64,000 nucleotides of DNA, taken from positions 2,118,001 through 2,182,000 of the forward strand of contig NC_063992.1 in the NCBI RefSeq assembly GCF_932276165.1, given 5' to 3'. Positions 26,101 through 41,100 of this stretch are shown here, in pieces; positions within the stretch are counted from its first letter, which is position 1, and the number at the start of each line of letters is the position of its first letter. Origin of the DNA: Plutella xylostella. Its lineage: Eukaryota; Arthropoda; Insecta; Lepidoptera; Plutellidae. A model generated the notes under the pieces. It saw nothing but the letters and a program-made list of their open reading frames with translations, was not told the origin of the DNA and did no database searches. The translations under genes and the position numbers were made by a program.

Positions 26101-29100
26101 ACGACATATCTACGTCTACCCGCCTATGAGTTCCAGTAGCAGTCTCCGAAGTCCATCACCAGGTCAGTTCAGTCAGTCCGGTGGGAAGTACTCATCATAA
26201 GAAACACTACGAGCCCAATCACGACAAATCTACGTCTACCCGCCTATGAGTTCCAGTAGCAGTCTCCGAAATCCATCATCTGGTCAGTAAAATAAAAATA
26301 CACAACAATATCGAGTCGGGTAAAAAAAGTACAGAAATAGGTAGGTACTTATATTTTTCGTAATCAATGAAGATTCAAGTCTCAAGAGCAAGGAAATAAG
26401 TATTCGTGTTTGTGTATGTGTGTGTGTAAATATGTATTCATACAGCGATGTTTTCACTTTGAGCGGCGGAGAAAAACCGACACAGGTCCACCCACAAAGG
26501 CGCCGTGGCGCAGACTGATTTGTTTTTTGAAAATTCATTGTAACAGTACGGGATAAGACAGTTGAAAAATAAACCCTATTACTTGCCGCTAAAGAATTAC
26601 GAAGACCAATCGTGTTTTTTTTAAAGAGAACAGTTTATTTATTTTCTTAGTTTTGTATAGGATTTCGGACCCATAGAAACCCGTTTCGTAAAATAGAGTA
26701 TATCAATTATAAGAACATATTTTTTTATAAACACTAAAATCTTATAATATCTGAGATTTGCGCACCTAAACACACCCTGTTTTCATTGTTTTCACGGGAG
26801 GAGGGTAAGGAAATTTGCTTTTACTGTATAAAAAACAGTGATTTCTCCAATTAAAAAAGCAGTTTCCAGTAGTCAAAGGCTTAGGCTATCTGTAGGTACC
26901 TAAACTAGTGGACATAATTCAACGGATTCAATCGTAAACTGCACCCGAAAACTACAGATTTCTCAGTATTGCGGGCGTTGACGAAAATGCGTTCTTAACG
27001 TACGTTCTGTTAAAACAAATATTAATATTATATTCTAGTCATATATCATATAATTTTTATAATTTATATTTGCGTATATTAATCAAATACATTAAATTGC
27101 ATGTAATATATAATTATATATCAATTAGTTTATTTAAAGTAAAAAGTCACTCAGACAGCGACAGCACCCCACGCCTCTCCCATTGCGGGGAGAGGTGAAC
27201 GATCATCGAGGGCTGGAGATCAATGATCCCCGCCGGCCTCACGCTCAGGGCGCCGCGCCACGCCTCATCAACGTGACTTGTCCGGTCTCACATATTGTGA
27301 AGATCTCGGGAAGAGCTTACTATAGAAATGATCCTATGAAGTAAGGTCTTGTCGAAATCATGCCAGGCTGAACGATCCCACCAAATGAGAAAAAAACTTA
27401 ATACCGCGATGCAGACGAGGGGATAGTGTCATCTGTGAGTGATCGTAAGTACTTCTTAGTGATCAATGATCCAACTGAAACCACGCCGCGCGGATAGATC
27501 ATGAACTAGAATATTGTTTCAGAGAAACAAACATAGATGGCGTTAAATGTGATTATTATGTTGTTTTTCAACATTCGTTTTTACAAAAAAATCGTATCAA
27601 TTTTTTAAGTCTTACAAATTAATATTCGGCTCGGAGGACCACTTTGTGCCCTGCTGACCGTGTCTATTGAGGGAATCCTGGGGTTCCAGAGTAAAGGGAA
27701 GTTTTTTTAAATAGCCATTTTAGTGTCATACGGTTGGGCAAAGGCCTCCTCATGTTTAAAAAGTTTAAAAAATGTTTATTCTTGTTCCACAGTTAGAGCT
27801 GTGTTACAATATTTAGGATATATAATGTACGTTCGGTGCTCAAACTATTCAGCCAGAAAGTATCCATAATATTCATTTACTAAGACCCTACCTCATATAA
27901 TTATCTACTTGTTATCTTTGCGGGGCACACAACCAATCTAAAAATAGATACGAGTAGGTATGCGGCCCCGGCTTTGGCGGGCGGCGTCTTGTGGTTCGGT
28001 GGACTTAACACAGATGCCACTGTTCTTTGGTATTGTAGAATTATTAACTAGGTAATAAATAAAAAGCGGCACAGAACAACAAAAACTCAAAAATACAGTG
28101 AAACTATAAAGTCCTGAAATTAAATGAGGGCACTGCTATCTTTCATGTAGCAACCCTATATAGCGAAACATAACTGACTTTGATACTTGAAATTTTGCCT
28201 GTTAACTTCCTACCTATCTATGTATTTTAAAAACAACTTACCATCCACAAAAAAGCTCTTATACAAGCTAGAAGGTGTTAATATGAAGGCTATAATAGTG
28301 AAACCAATAAATATTTATTTAGATAACGTTATTACAACTGTATAAAAAACTGGATCTGTTGACAAAGGGCACACATAGTAAAGACATCAATCTCTTTTTG
28401 GACGGCCAGTTCTGTTTCTTCCAGGAGTTAGAAATATTCCATATTTTGCCCTCTTTGGCACGCTGGTCCGATATAACTATAAAATAAAATAAAAAAATAT
28501 TTTTGAGTTACACAATGCCCCCCAAATTCACACAATTTGAATTAAGTAAGTAAACAAAAAATATATCTTCAAGTATCAAAATGTAAAGGTTTGACTCAAC
28601 TGAAACCAGATGAAACCTACAATCAGTGGTATGTAAACAATGTTCGACTTGGGCTCTAAACCTAGGTTTATCGATAAATGAAGCGTTGGTACTAATAAAA
28701 AATGAGTTATTACAATTTGTACAATGCTACATACCCGTCATACACGCTGTACGAGCGTAAACATCCTCCAAATTCGACAAAATGTGTCCAGCCAGCTTGA
28801 TGTTCCGCTAAACATTGTATAAAAACTCGATAAATAACTTCAGTAGCTTGACTACGAATATTTTTCTTCATCTTCCTAATTGCAACCAAGCGTAAATTGT
28901 TGCTTTTATCTAGATTATCCTTATAATTAATAAGTAAATTCAAAAAAACAGCCAACCGCCTATTGATATAAACAATTGTTATGACTTTTATGTTTCTTTT
29001 CTAATGGTGCCAGGCTCCTGAAAATTTTAGTTCCTCAAACATTAATTTCAGGACTTTATAGTTTCACTGTACCAAAGGCTAATAAAAACGTGGATGATTC

Positions 29101-32100
29101 TCAAAATATACAATTCTCAAAATACCAAATTTTATTTAAATAATATTTCCAATCTTATCAAAATGTTCTAATCCAATCCATATTTTAATCATAAATACAT
29201 AAAAAAATAGAACTTTGTTATTTTATAAAATACATACAAACGTTACATGATTTTAGGTGTTTTAAATTCAATTATAAATTTTGTAACATTTGCATGTATT
29301 TTATATTGGTTTTGTTTTAAGCATGTGGTATTTTCGATAATCTGAGTTGAATTCTAGATTATATTACCATTTTGTAAAAAAAAGTGTGGTTTTATAAATT
29401 TATCATACATAAGTTTCAATGGTTTAAATCTGATTACAGCTATAATAATGGGGAACTAACGAAACAACCACGATGTCACGGCGAAGTTTTTTATGAGTAT
29501 GAAACAACAAGCGTCGCAGATGGTTGTGCGTTCCACTAGCTAGTTCGTCGAAGCAACTGTAGATGACACTGTGCCCCCAACTGCATCGCGGTATTAAGAT
29601 ATTTTGCCGTTTTATCACTCCCCTCGCGTTTATTATTACCGGTATCGCTTCTCGGCCTTTTGGCTAAGATCAAAGTGTAGTATCTGTTCTTTTCAGCTTA
29701 ATATCTGAAAGTTCCCTCACTGAGGGACCAGTATATTAATCTGATTTTTGTAAACCGATGGGATGTTCGGGGCTCGCTCCACTCCCGTCACGGGTCGGCC
29801 CGGCATTGCAGTGCCGCCGGGATCGGCCCAAATTACAATCTAACTACAAATTTAAACTTATGAGTAAATTCTCTTTCTATGGTTGATGGGTTTCTCTAGA
29901 TATAGAAATAATGATCCTGGACTTTCGTACAGGGTGGACTTGCTGTAGGTTTATTGCCGTTTGTTGATATTATGACAATGCAGTTTTTTGCGTAATTGCC
30001 TAAAATAATGCATAAAATGGCGCGTACTAGGTTTTGAAATGGTACAGTCACGTAAAACTTCAAAATCACTTTTTAGAAAATTTTGGGTGCTAACTACTAG
30101 CTCACAGGTAATTTCCTCATAATTATATTTTTGTTTTTATTATTATAAAGTGGGCTAGTTTACTGCATTAAGCTGGAGCCCTATTAATCATCAAACTTTT
30201 ATTTCATTTATTTATTGCCACAAATTACACATCATCAAATCAAATAAAATATTCTTCTTCTTATCGTGTAGGTGACGAACCCACAAAGTCGCTAAATAAA
30301 ATATTTGTGTCAACTATTAGTACCTTACCTTACCCTACATATACTATATTTTACCTCCACTTCCCCTCAACCCAGATACAAGTGGCGGCGTACACGGAGC
30401 AATGCATAGAGTACATGGGCGTGATCAACGTGCAGCAACGCAACGCGGACGAACAGCAACGCAGCGTCGCGGCGCGGAGCAAGAAGACGTTGGAAGAAGA
30501 GGCGGTGTGCAAGAAGTTGGCTGAAGCTGCCATGAGGGATTTAGCGAGCGCCATGCCGGCGCTGGAGGAGGCCATTCAAGTGAGTTTTTGTTGGGTTTTT
30601 TACTGGCAAAAAGGGTAAGCCGAAAAGGGGTGATTCGGGGGAATCCTTGTGAACAACTTTTGTTCTAGGACTTCAGAAAAAATGCGGTTTTTATAGCTAC
30701 TCCATAGATACTTAGTTTGTCACGCCGCGGCTTTTTCTTTTTACCATCGAAAAGCAAATGTTTATTTCCAATTTCCTAAATAAGCATTTTTTACTAGTTT
30801 TTTCTACTCAAAGTGCAAGCATAAATAACGAGTTGCTTGGTTTTAGCTTAGTGCAGTCGAGCAACTCTCTGTTAAAGGGTTTGATTGATGTGGCCAGCAA
30901 ATGCGACATACAAAGTAAAGCATGAACTGTCTTGCACAGCAACAATTGAGCCTATCACAGGGCTGTATGAAAAAGGCCATATTATTATATGGCTTGGCCT
31001 TAGCGATGGCCGTTGTACCATTGACAAAAAAAAGAGTTGTGAGCAAGAAAAGAGTTCATCGCTTAGTTAAATCATAGAATAACAAGTATACAAACTAGTA
31101 CTCGTTATTCTATGGTTAAATTAAATTAAGTTATCGTTCTCCAAGTCACCGCTAGGTATGGCGCTAGTGTGCTGCTAATGGTAGCTCTATCAGTTCGAAA
31201 TCTTGACCACAAAATATAGGGAATAACGATAAAATTTAAATCTTTTCATCGCGTAACAGAATGGGAGATTTTCCAGTAGTTCCAAAATCGACCAATAGAT
31301 GGCATTCGGCCTGTCGTTTTTAGTAGTGAGCTACATTCTTCTGAGGAAACGGAGATGACAAATGACACAGACAAAACAAATGTTATGTCATTCGAATGTC
31401 TCCGGTGCTGTGTTTTGTTTTAATTTCGACGACTCTGGCTATTCTTTTGGACTTTTGTGACTTCTATACCCGACCGACCTTTGCACTCCCCCTGGATTTT
31501 TTTTGGGTTGGGTCTTCTTTAGTCATTTTGATTGAATAATCCCAAAAAAATACACTTGGAACAGCTTCTTTTTTTAGCATTTTCCTTGATTTACCTATAA
31601 AATAAAATGCCTCAGGTTTAGTTAAAGATAATAATTATTAAAAAGTTTGTTTTAATTACCTACCTACTGAATGAGCAAGAATAAGTAAGTAGTATTACCT
31701 AAGAGGTAGTCTGATGGTTTGAAGTGGCCGGGGCATATTCTTGAATGCTTTTTTATGTTTAATCCAGGCTTTAATTCTTTTAATGCTTCCATCCATTTTG
31801 CCCGTCTTGTTTCGTTTTGTGGAATTTTGTGCACCCCCCTTTCTCTACAGTAAGCTACAATACAACACGACGACATATCTACTATAAATGCTATTCAGAG
31901 AGTCGGAAAACTTTGGTTTTGTGGTGTGGGTAGAGAAAACAGTACCCACCTACTAATGTCTGCTCTACCATAGAGAAATCATTAATTCCAACGTGCCTCA
32001 GAATAATTATGATACTTACACACGGCGGTCGCGCCTCGGACATGGACAGAGGATGCAGATGATCTCAACTAGTTCACACTTAATATTATGTATAACTACA

Positions 32101-35100
32101 TATAACAGCAATTTATTATTATTAGTTTGCACGTTCTCAACAAATACCAGTTATGCTACGAAATCATTTGTTTTTGGCAATATTTGCCTAATAGGCAACT
32201 TGTAGGCAAACTATTTAATCATAGTATTATTCTGTGGAATAAACATGGATTTTTGTATTGGCTGAAAGGACTCGAATCCATGCCGGCTATAAAAAAATAT
32301 GCAGTCCTGTTCAGTATGAAGATTTACTAGCGCCACCTATTGTCGGGTTTTGTCTATGGACGTTGTCTATGGTTGAAAACCTCCCATTAAAAAAGAAAAT
32401 GCTTTGTTCCAAGAGTTTAAAAAATGCTCAAAAAAATACTGCGTTTCCATAGTAAAAAGTTACGTGACCAATAAAAGTTTCTATGGAGAAGCACATTTTT
32501 ATAGAACAGTTATTCAGAATGACCCCCTGAGTCACCCTCTTTCGGCTTAACCAGTTTTGCAACACTCTGTATTACTCGTATGCATAATAATATTAATAAT
32601 GGAAACAAAAAATTTGGTCTACATTTTAGTTCCTCACGATGAATATTTCTGCTAGGGAGCAGCACCGTCGACAAATTTTAGTACCAAGTTTTTTTTATAG
32701 ATGTCACTGTGCCTTAGTCTAGATCGCGGTATTAAGATTTTTTCTCAAACAACGACTAGCTTACATCAACCTTATAAGAGCATACTTACCTGGCATAGGG
32801 GACACCGTGATCAAGAAGGCGGTTCCCCCAGAGCGAGGCCCTTCCATTGCACTGCGGTTGGGTTGACCTTTGCGAATATCCCTAATGTGGATATCTCGGA
32901 TGCGTAATTTTTGGTAGTGGGGACTGCGTACGCGCCGTCCCCTTCTGAGCGCCTAAGTGTATACTAAGTTTTATCTATATAGATAGGTAAATTTACCTTT
33001 ACGTATATAATTTAATGTTTTTAAATTGCCTGTTTCTATAACTCTATCGATAAAGCTATCGATGTACCGTACCAGTTTTGGTAGTCACTTTCATACTATG
33101 TTGACAGATTGTAACTTTTGATTTTGTCAAAATCGTATGAAAGTACTACCAGTCATGGATAGATAGTTATAGAAACTGGCAGTTAATCTTTTGTTAAAAA
33201 TGACTTACTCTTCCTTAAAATTTTTGAATTTCTTGATGATTAGTGTTGATTTTATATCCAGTATAACTTGATTTTTAGGCTGTTTATAATACAGCATGCG
33301 GATTTGTACGCACGCGTTCATACAAGACGTATTAATTGTAACGCGTGGAATATGCACGATTGCACGCGGGACGCGGGAAAATAGCGTGCGTGATGAAATC
33401 CGCATGCTGTTAAAAACAAACTTAGCAAGAATGGCCTGAAATTAATTACTTACTCAGGCAATTCAAATATTATTCATACTCAATGAAATCATTAAATATC
33501 ATATCAATAATTTTGCTATAATAAAATGCACAAAAAATCTTAATACCGCTATGTAGAATCCTAACGTTACTTACGTTGTAATGTGATAATTATCCAAATT
33601 ATTGATAACATCATGACTATTTAATTATATTAACATCATACTTAACTATTATTGCTGAATGTTTCAGGCGCTGGATGCGTTAAACAAGAAGGACATATCT
33701 GAAGTGAAGTCCTACGCTAAACCGCCGCAGAAAGTCGAAATGGTACTGGAAGCCGTGCTTATTCTGCTACAGGTTCGTTATTACTATTCTTACCCAATTA
33801 CAATAGGGAATATGCAAGCGATTCAGATAAAGGTCAAATATTATTTTGTAATAAACTTGGTTATTTCAAAATTATGCCTCCATCAATATTTTTGATTGTA
33901 ATATATTTTTGACCGGGTAATTTATAATTGTTGAAAATTACAAAAAAACCTTTCGTAAATTCAAATCTTTGAAACATGATGCATTTTCAGAGACGTAAAC
34001 AATGTTGATATGTCAATCTCAGAATAATCTATGCCCATAGAACTGAGCGTCCGAGCGAGGTGATGACGTCACACAAGTTTTGTGTGTTTTATGTGGTCGT
34101 GTCGCTTATAATTTTTTAACTTTCTTTAAAATACCTTAAATTACTTTTTTGGCGTTGAATTTGTTTATACTATAATAAAGCAATGTAAATCTATCGAATA
34201 AGAATGTAAAAAAAATAAATGCATATTAGTCAAAGATTAGGTATAATGCAGATACTTTTTTACAGTAAGTAATAGCAATAAGTAAAAAACAAAATGGTTT
34301 GATAGGATAGTAGAATTATTAAGACCACATAGCCGTAATCATACCGTCGTTGAAGCTTTTATTTTTCGGTCGTCAAAGTTCGAATCCCAGTCGGACTAGT
34401 CAGTTCAGACTTATGTAAAATACATATCCAATCCCTGAAGATAATCTTAACCTTATAATTAAGATACATAATTGATTAAGGTTAAGATACGGCCACATGT
34501 TCAAAAGTAATTATATTACCCGATTACTGTTAAGTACTTTTAGCCCCAATTTCTCCATTGTCGGTTATCTAACCGACCGGGATTGGTAAATCAATTATAA
34601 GTACGTCATCTCCATATACAATTCTTGACAGATGTGTCAAAAGTCAACCACTAATACCTGGTTATGCTCTAACCGACAATGGAGAAATTGGCACTTAAGT
34701 TTCCTTAATTAAACAACCAATAACCACTGTAGAAAGAGCCGACCTGGGCCGAGGCGAAGCGGCAACTCGGAGACCAGTACTTCCTGGACAGGCTGCGGGA
34801 CTTCGACAAGGACAATATCCCGGACAAGGTGCTCAAGAAGATCGGCACTTACACGGCGCGGCCGGAATTCGAACCCGAGATCGTGGGCACGGTGTCGCTC
34901 GCCGCCAAGTCGCTGTGCCTCTGGGTTAGAGCTATTGAGAAGTACGGGAAGGTTTATAAGTGAGTGTTGGTTTTATTATTTCCACTTTCTGTATGTTTTG
35001 CTTAATGCGGAAGTATAGTAGATGTAAGTATAGGTAAGTACATATTTATATAAGTTCGGATTGGTGCCCTAATATACACTCGAATATAACCGTAATTGTA

Positions 35101-38100
35101 GCAGTATAACCGTTTCATTAATTAATAAGAAACAACCTGCAATGACCTACACCATAGAACCTAGGTTGAGTAAGTATATTTAGGCTGTTTTAAGTTTAAC
35201 TAGTGCTCTGCTCTGTCTGTCTTGCCTAGCTCCAAAATAAGATTTAAAATTTAGCTTCTTCCTAACAACTAACTCCTCTCACTAATCTCCACGATAAGAC
35301 CGCCTATTGCACATTATTTCTAGTCTATAAGTATGTTTTTTGTATGTCTGATTTATGTGGTGTTCAATCTCAAATTCTATTATATTCTATTCTAATTTCG
35401 CGTCACCCAGGATAGTGAAGCCCAAGAAGGAGCGTCTGGAGGAGGCGCTGGAGTCTCTCCGCATCAAGCAGCAGATCCTGGCGGAGGCGCGCGCCAAGCT
35501 GAAGGAGCTCAGCGAGATGATAGCCAAGCTGCAGAAGGAGTATGATGAAAAGGTGACATATTAATCATACTATCCCCCTTATTCATAGAAAATGAGTCTA
35601 TGATAGAAATATTATAGGACGTTTTAGCTTTTGAACTGTTAGGCCCTCTCTGTTTGACAGACTAGCTAAACAGATAGTCCTATAAATTTTCTTTGAATAA
35701 GGGGGTAAGATTGTAAAATATAACATGAGTCCTGTAGCGTTTGATTGACAGATCCTTATGCCTGGTAAATATAGCGTGAAATCTAACAAATGACATATTA
35801 AATGTATGGATTTGCAAGCTGTCTTAGGGATCATGCTATAATTTACAAAATATAAATATGGATGGATGTTGGTTAATCTTTTACGGGGAAACGGCTGGGC
35901 AATGATGATAAAATTTGGTATGTAGTAAGCTGTCATACTTTAACTGGATTACAACATAGGCTACGGAATTCCCTTGAAAAGACTGTGTCGGGTACTATTA
36001 ATAAATAGTCAACTCATGTGAAGGCTACAGTTAATTATAATAATCATTGTACCAGGTGGCTCAGAAAGAAGAGCTAGAAGAGCGGTCCAGACTGCTGCAG
36101 ATGAAACTAGAGCGGGCTGAAGCACTCATCAGTGGTTTATCCGGTAGATGATTGACATTTTCAGTAGCTGCTATACATAATATGTTTAGATATAAATCAA
36201 AAGCAAAATCATGCTATGTCTGAAAAACTCTTCTCTCTCGCTTCGTTTTGCGATTAGAATATGGTGGGACCGTTAGTTTGTTTTATCAGTAGCATCTAAA
36301 AATAACTTGTTAGTTTAGACTAAATTGGTTTGACCTCTCTTCTTCAGATAGTAGTGCGTAATACTTAATTATTATTTATATTTATTTCCATTCCAGTTTA
36401 AATAGGATAAATATTACCTATTTACCTACTTCGAAATTCCTATTTAAATAATTCAAATGAATGATTATTATTTATATCGTAATAATCGTATTCAGCGCCA
36501 TCTATGTTCGATTATGTCAACTAATATTTTAGTTCATGATCTATCCGCGCGGCGTTGCTTCAGTTAGATCATTGATCACTAAGAAGTACTTACGGTCACC
36601 CCCAGATGACACTATCCCCTCGTCTGCATCGCGGTATTAAGTTCTTTTCTCATTTGGTGGGATGGTTCGGCTTGACGTTTGTTCGACAAGACCTTACTTC
36701 ATAGGATCATTTCTATAGTAAGCTCTTCCCGAGATCTTCACAACATGTGAGACCGGACAAGTCACGTTGATGAGGCGTGGCGCGGTTCCCTGAGCGTGAG
36801 GCCGGCGGAGATCAGTGATCTTCAGCCATCGATGATCGTTCACCTCTCCCCGCAAGGGGAGAGGCGTGGGGTGCTGTCGCTGTCTGAGTGGCTTTTTTCT
36901 ATAAATACACTAAATGAAACAACATCAAACGAAGTCAAATAATTCATTAATAGTCATCGATATCGGGTATATCAAATGAGAGTATCAAGGAAAATCTTAA
37001 GCTTATATTCTACCAATTTGCATACCACGTCATTTAGATGACCAATCATATTTTTGACTCATTGCTAGTGCTAATGCTAGTAGACAGTTTTTTGTACCTA
37101 AGTCAACAATTATAAATTATCCAACTCTACATGCGCACTTTTCAAACTTTCCCTTTCACCTACCAGGAGAGAAGGAGCGCTGGGAGTTAACCGTGGCTCG
37201 TCTAGACCAGGAGTTCGAGAACCTGCCCGGCGACTGCCTCGTGGCGACCGGCTTCGTGGCCTACCTCGGGCCCTTCGTCACCGAGTACCGGGAGACGCTC
37301 ATGAGGGACTGGTTTAATGAGGTAACTATTGTACACTTGTCCAAGATTAATAATGCACATGCAGATCTTCACATCCGAATCATTAAATCGCAAGAGCCTT
37401 AAAAATAACACTTGCATTTTGCACCTTGTTCGAAAGAAATAGGACTCAATATCATGTGTCACATAATCGAAAACAACCGATCTGTCAAAGATTTCTATGC
37501 GCATTATCAATTTTGGAGCACTGTAAAAAACCGGCCAAGTGCAAGTTGGGCTCGCGCCGCGCATTGAGGGCTCCGTACAAGTCTACTTACCTGAGATAGT
37601 TTTTCTTTTAATTTCGTCATTATGTACTACATCCGTGATTTTTTCATATTTTTGGACCAACAATTTAGCCAACAGCTTGCGTCATTATCAATAGTGCAGC
37701 TAGGCCTCCTTGAGTGTATGCTACCAGTACCAATGTATTGTTCTATATTATGTATAATTTCCCAGGTGTTCAACGAAGAAGTGCCCGTTACAATGGACCT
37801 CACCATGAAAAACTTCCTGCTTGATGACGCCACCCTGAGGAGCTGGACCGCTATGGGTTTGCCAGGTACATGACATGTGTGGATAACACATACACATTCA
37901 AACACATGTGATTCTGATTTGTAGTTGATTAGCTTTGGTATTGGTTTTTTTTTTTTTTTTTTTTTATGTAGCCATTTCAGTGTCCCACTGCTGGGCAAAG
38001 GCCTCCCCATGTTCACTCCACACGTCTCTATTGTCGACCACCTGACGCCAATCCGGCAAAAATCTGTCCAGGTCGTCCCGCCATCTCCGCTTAGGTCTAC

Positions 38101-41100
38101 CTGGGCGCCTGCGTCCGTCGCTCGGCACCCACTCGGTTATAATTTTTGCCCACCGGTCCGGGTGCATTCGCATGACGTGGCCTGCCCAGGCCCACTTCAG
38201 CTTAGCGGCCTGTGCACATACGTCTTTTATGCGAGTGGCGGAGCGCAGTGTGGTGTTTCTGACGCGGTCTAGCCTGGTCACACCCAGTATGCTACGCTCC
38301 ATCGCTCGTTGGCAAACCTTCAGCCTAGACTTCTGATGTTCCGTCAAAGACCAAGTCTGAGCGCCGTAGGTTAGGACGGGCAGGATACACGAGTCGAGGA
38401 GCTTCCGCTTGAGCGATAATGGTAGCTCACCCTTCATTAAAGATTTCATAGACCAGAAGCTTTTCCAGGCGTTTTCAATCCGTCTTTCGACTTCTTTGTC
38501 TTGCCGGTTATGAAATGAAGCTATCTGGCCTAGATAAAGGTACTCCTCGACATACTGTATCTCCTGACCATCTACCTCAACCCTACGTTTTACACTGTTA
38601 CTCATGACTTTAGTCTTTGACCGGTTCATCTTCAGTCCAACCTCAAGGCTCGCCGTGCTAAGGTCTTCTAGCATTGTTTGAAGTGCTGGTGCAGAAGTGG
38701 CGAACAGGACTATGTCATCAGCGAAGCGAAGATTTGTGAGCCTTCTGCCACCAATGTCAATACCCCTGTCCGTCCACAAGACCGCTAGCCCTTTGAATAT
38801 TTCCTCTAAAGTGGCCGTAAATAATTTAGGAGATAGCGGGTCTCCCTGTTTGACTCCTTTTTCTATTTTAAATGTTGCCCCGGTTTGTTGCAGTTTTATG
38901 TCAGCTGTACTATTGTTGTATATTTTTTCTAAAATTTGTATGTACACGGGTTCAATATTTTGGTTGGTAAGAGCTGTAATTATTGAGTTATGATGGAGAC
39001 TATCAAACGCTTTACTAAAATCTACAAATGCTAAATAAAGGTCCTTGTTGTACTCGTTATATTTTTCAATTATTTGGTTGAGTGAGTGTAAGTGGTCGGT
39101 TGTGGAGAAGCCCGGGCGAAAAAATCCTACTAATATTATGGTATTGGATAGCTAACTGATATTTATTATATTTTATATTTAATGTTTTGCCCCTACATGC
39201 ACAAGTTACATATTTGTACAGGACAATGCTAATTCGTCTTATTTAAAAAGTACCTCTCTTAAGGGCCCGTACAGGGTGACGTGCCGCGCCAATTTTGGGT
39301 TTTCAATGCTCTTCACACAGCACACGCAGTGACACGCACACATGTAAGTTTGCACAGTGGGTCGATAAACTTTTACTCGCCAACGTTATTGACAATTATG
39401 TTCAAGTACATTTTGGGTGATTTTAGGGTAAGTAAGTATAATTCTTACTTACACTGGCAGGCACCAGGAAAGAGTAGAAATTAATAGGGGTGCCACTTTA
39501 CTCTATACTCGGAACCCGATTAGCTTTCTCAAACAAATGTGGTATTTACTTGTAGAAAGGTAACTACAAGTATTAAAGTGTAGATAATAAGTTTCGGGCA
39601 TCCTCCAGCCAACTGAACCCCGACGACAAAGCAAACATAGTGTTGCAAAAGGGCTATACTAAGCCGAAAGGGGATGACTCAAGGAGTCATTCTGGACAAC
39701 TTTTGTTCTACGAGATTGGCAAATTCGCGAAAAAAAATATTCGTTTTCCATGGTAAAAAGTCACATGTCCAACAAAGTTTCTATTTTGATAATGAATAAT
39801 GAATAAATATATTTATTTCACAAATAAGCTTAACCTAATACATCCCACAAAACCAAGTACATATTGGTTTGTCTGTGGGGAGAGAGTCGCACTTCTTTTT
39901 CTATGATTACCTACTTATACTTAAAAAGTTTTAACTTAACATTTTCTTAACTTTACAAAAGATAGACATACCTAACGTTACAATACAATACGATGTATGA
40001 GGTATTGTTAGAAGCGTATTGATGGCGCGATGGTTATAGGCTATGTGACGTTCCATTAAAATGTACATAGCGCCCTCTAGAGAACATAGCGTGATGATCG
40101 AAAAAATAATAATTCAACTTTGCCGTGTAAGGTATCAAATGAAAGGGCTTGATTTTCACATTACAAAAATATGCATATTGAAGGTATTTAAATAACAACA
40201 CCAAAATTATTGAAATAAAAAATGATCATGAACTACTGACGTAAAATTTCATAAAATAAAAACAACTAAAAAGTTACAAATAAAAAAATACAATTATAAA
40301 CAAACGAAAAACCCGACTGTACGCTAAAAACATGAAAACGAGTCCCAATGTTTATGGAAAGTATCGCAGGCGGGGAACAACTTGACCGCCACTCAAGGCC
40401 GTTTTCTAAGTAACATTCAGCTAAATGGTGAACCCTCTGCTGGTCCCCGCTTACGATACTTTCCATTAACATTGGGACTTGTCAAGAAAACTCAACAGGG
40501 GTTTCCATACTAAAGTGAACAGGACTGAAAACCATCACACTTTTTACCTTTAAATTGCGCTAATTTTGTTAGTTTTTCTGTTGAATTTTGTCCACCTTTT
40601 CTGATTGTTTTGGCCATATCTTGGTGATACCTAAATCGATTTGATATTGAAATATCTCATTTGAAAGCTTATAAGTTGACAATGTTTTTAAGCTGAAGTG
40701 CACAAAAAATTGTTGTATGAAATTCTTTTTTAATTTAACTTATTTCTTTTTAGGTTTTGAATATTTTTAAAAAATGTTTATCTATTTTGAGGTATTGTGT
40801 CTAATTTAAGTCAAATAATGCACATTTGATCATTTTAATAAGTTTATTAAGATGTTACTAATTCAAAACAAACAAAAAAAGTATTGAAATATGGCTAGTT
40901 TTTTTATTTTCGGTTTTAAACATGAAATTTTGGCAAAAATTCAAAAAACCTTTAAATATTAAATATCTTAGAAATGGTTAAGTTTCGGATAATGCATTAT
41001 AGGGTATAATCGACTGGAAATGCCTTCCTCTATCACCTCCTGAAAGGATCAGGTCTACTTACCAATAACCCTGTATACCGCTTTTTCAATACCTTTAAGT

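Noticed and set aside
28710..28955. Minus-strand 81-codon frame as a mariner transposase tail
   Set aside because: The element ends fit Tc1/mariner but the peptide shows no motif I can defend.
29424..29618. Frames starting MIKRQNILIPRCSWGH here and at 63674
   Set aside because: They are antisense readings of the U2 promoter.
34330..34415. Possible tRNA or SINE with GTTCGAATCCCAGTCGGAC
   Set aside because: A B-box-like sequence is present but no A box or cloverleaf could be made; too weak.
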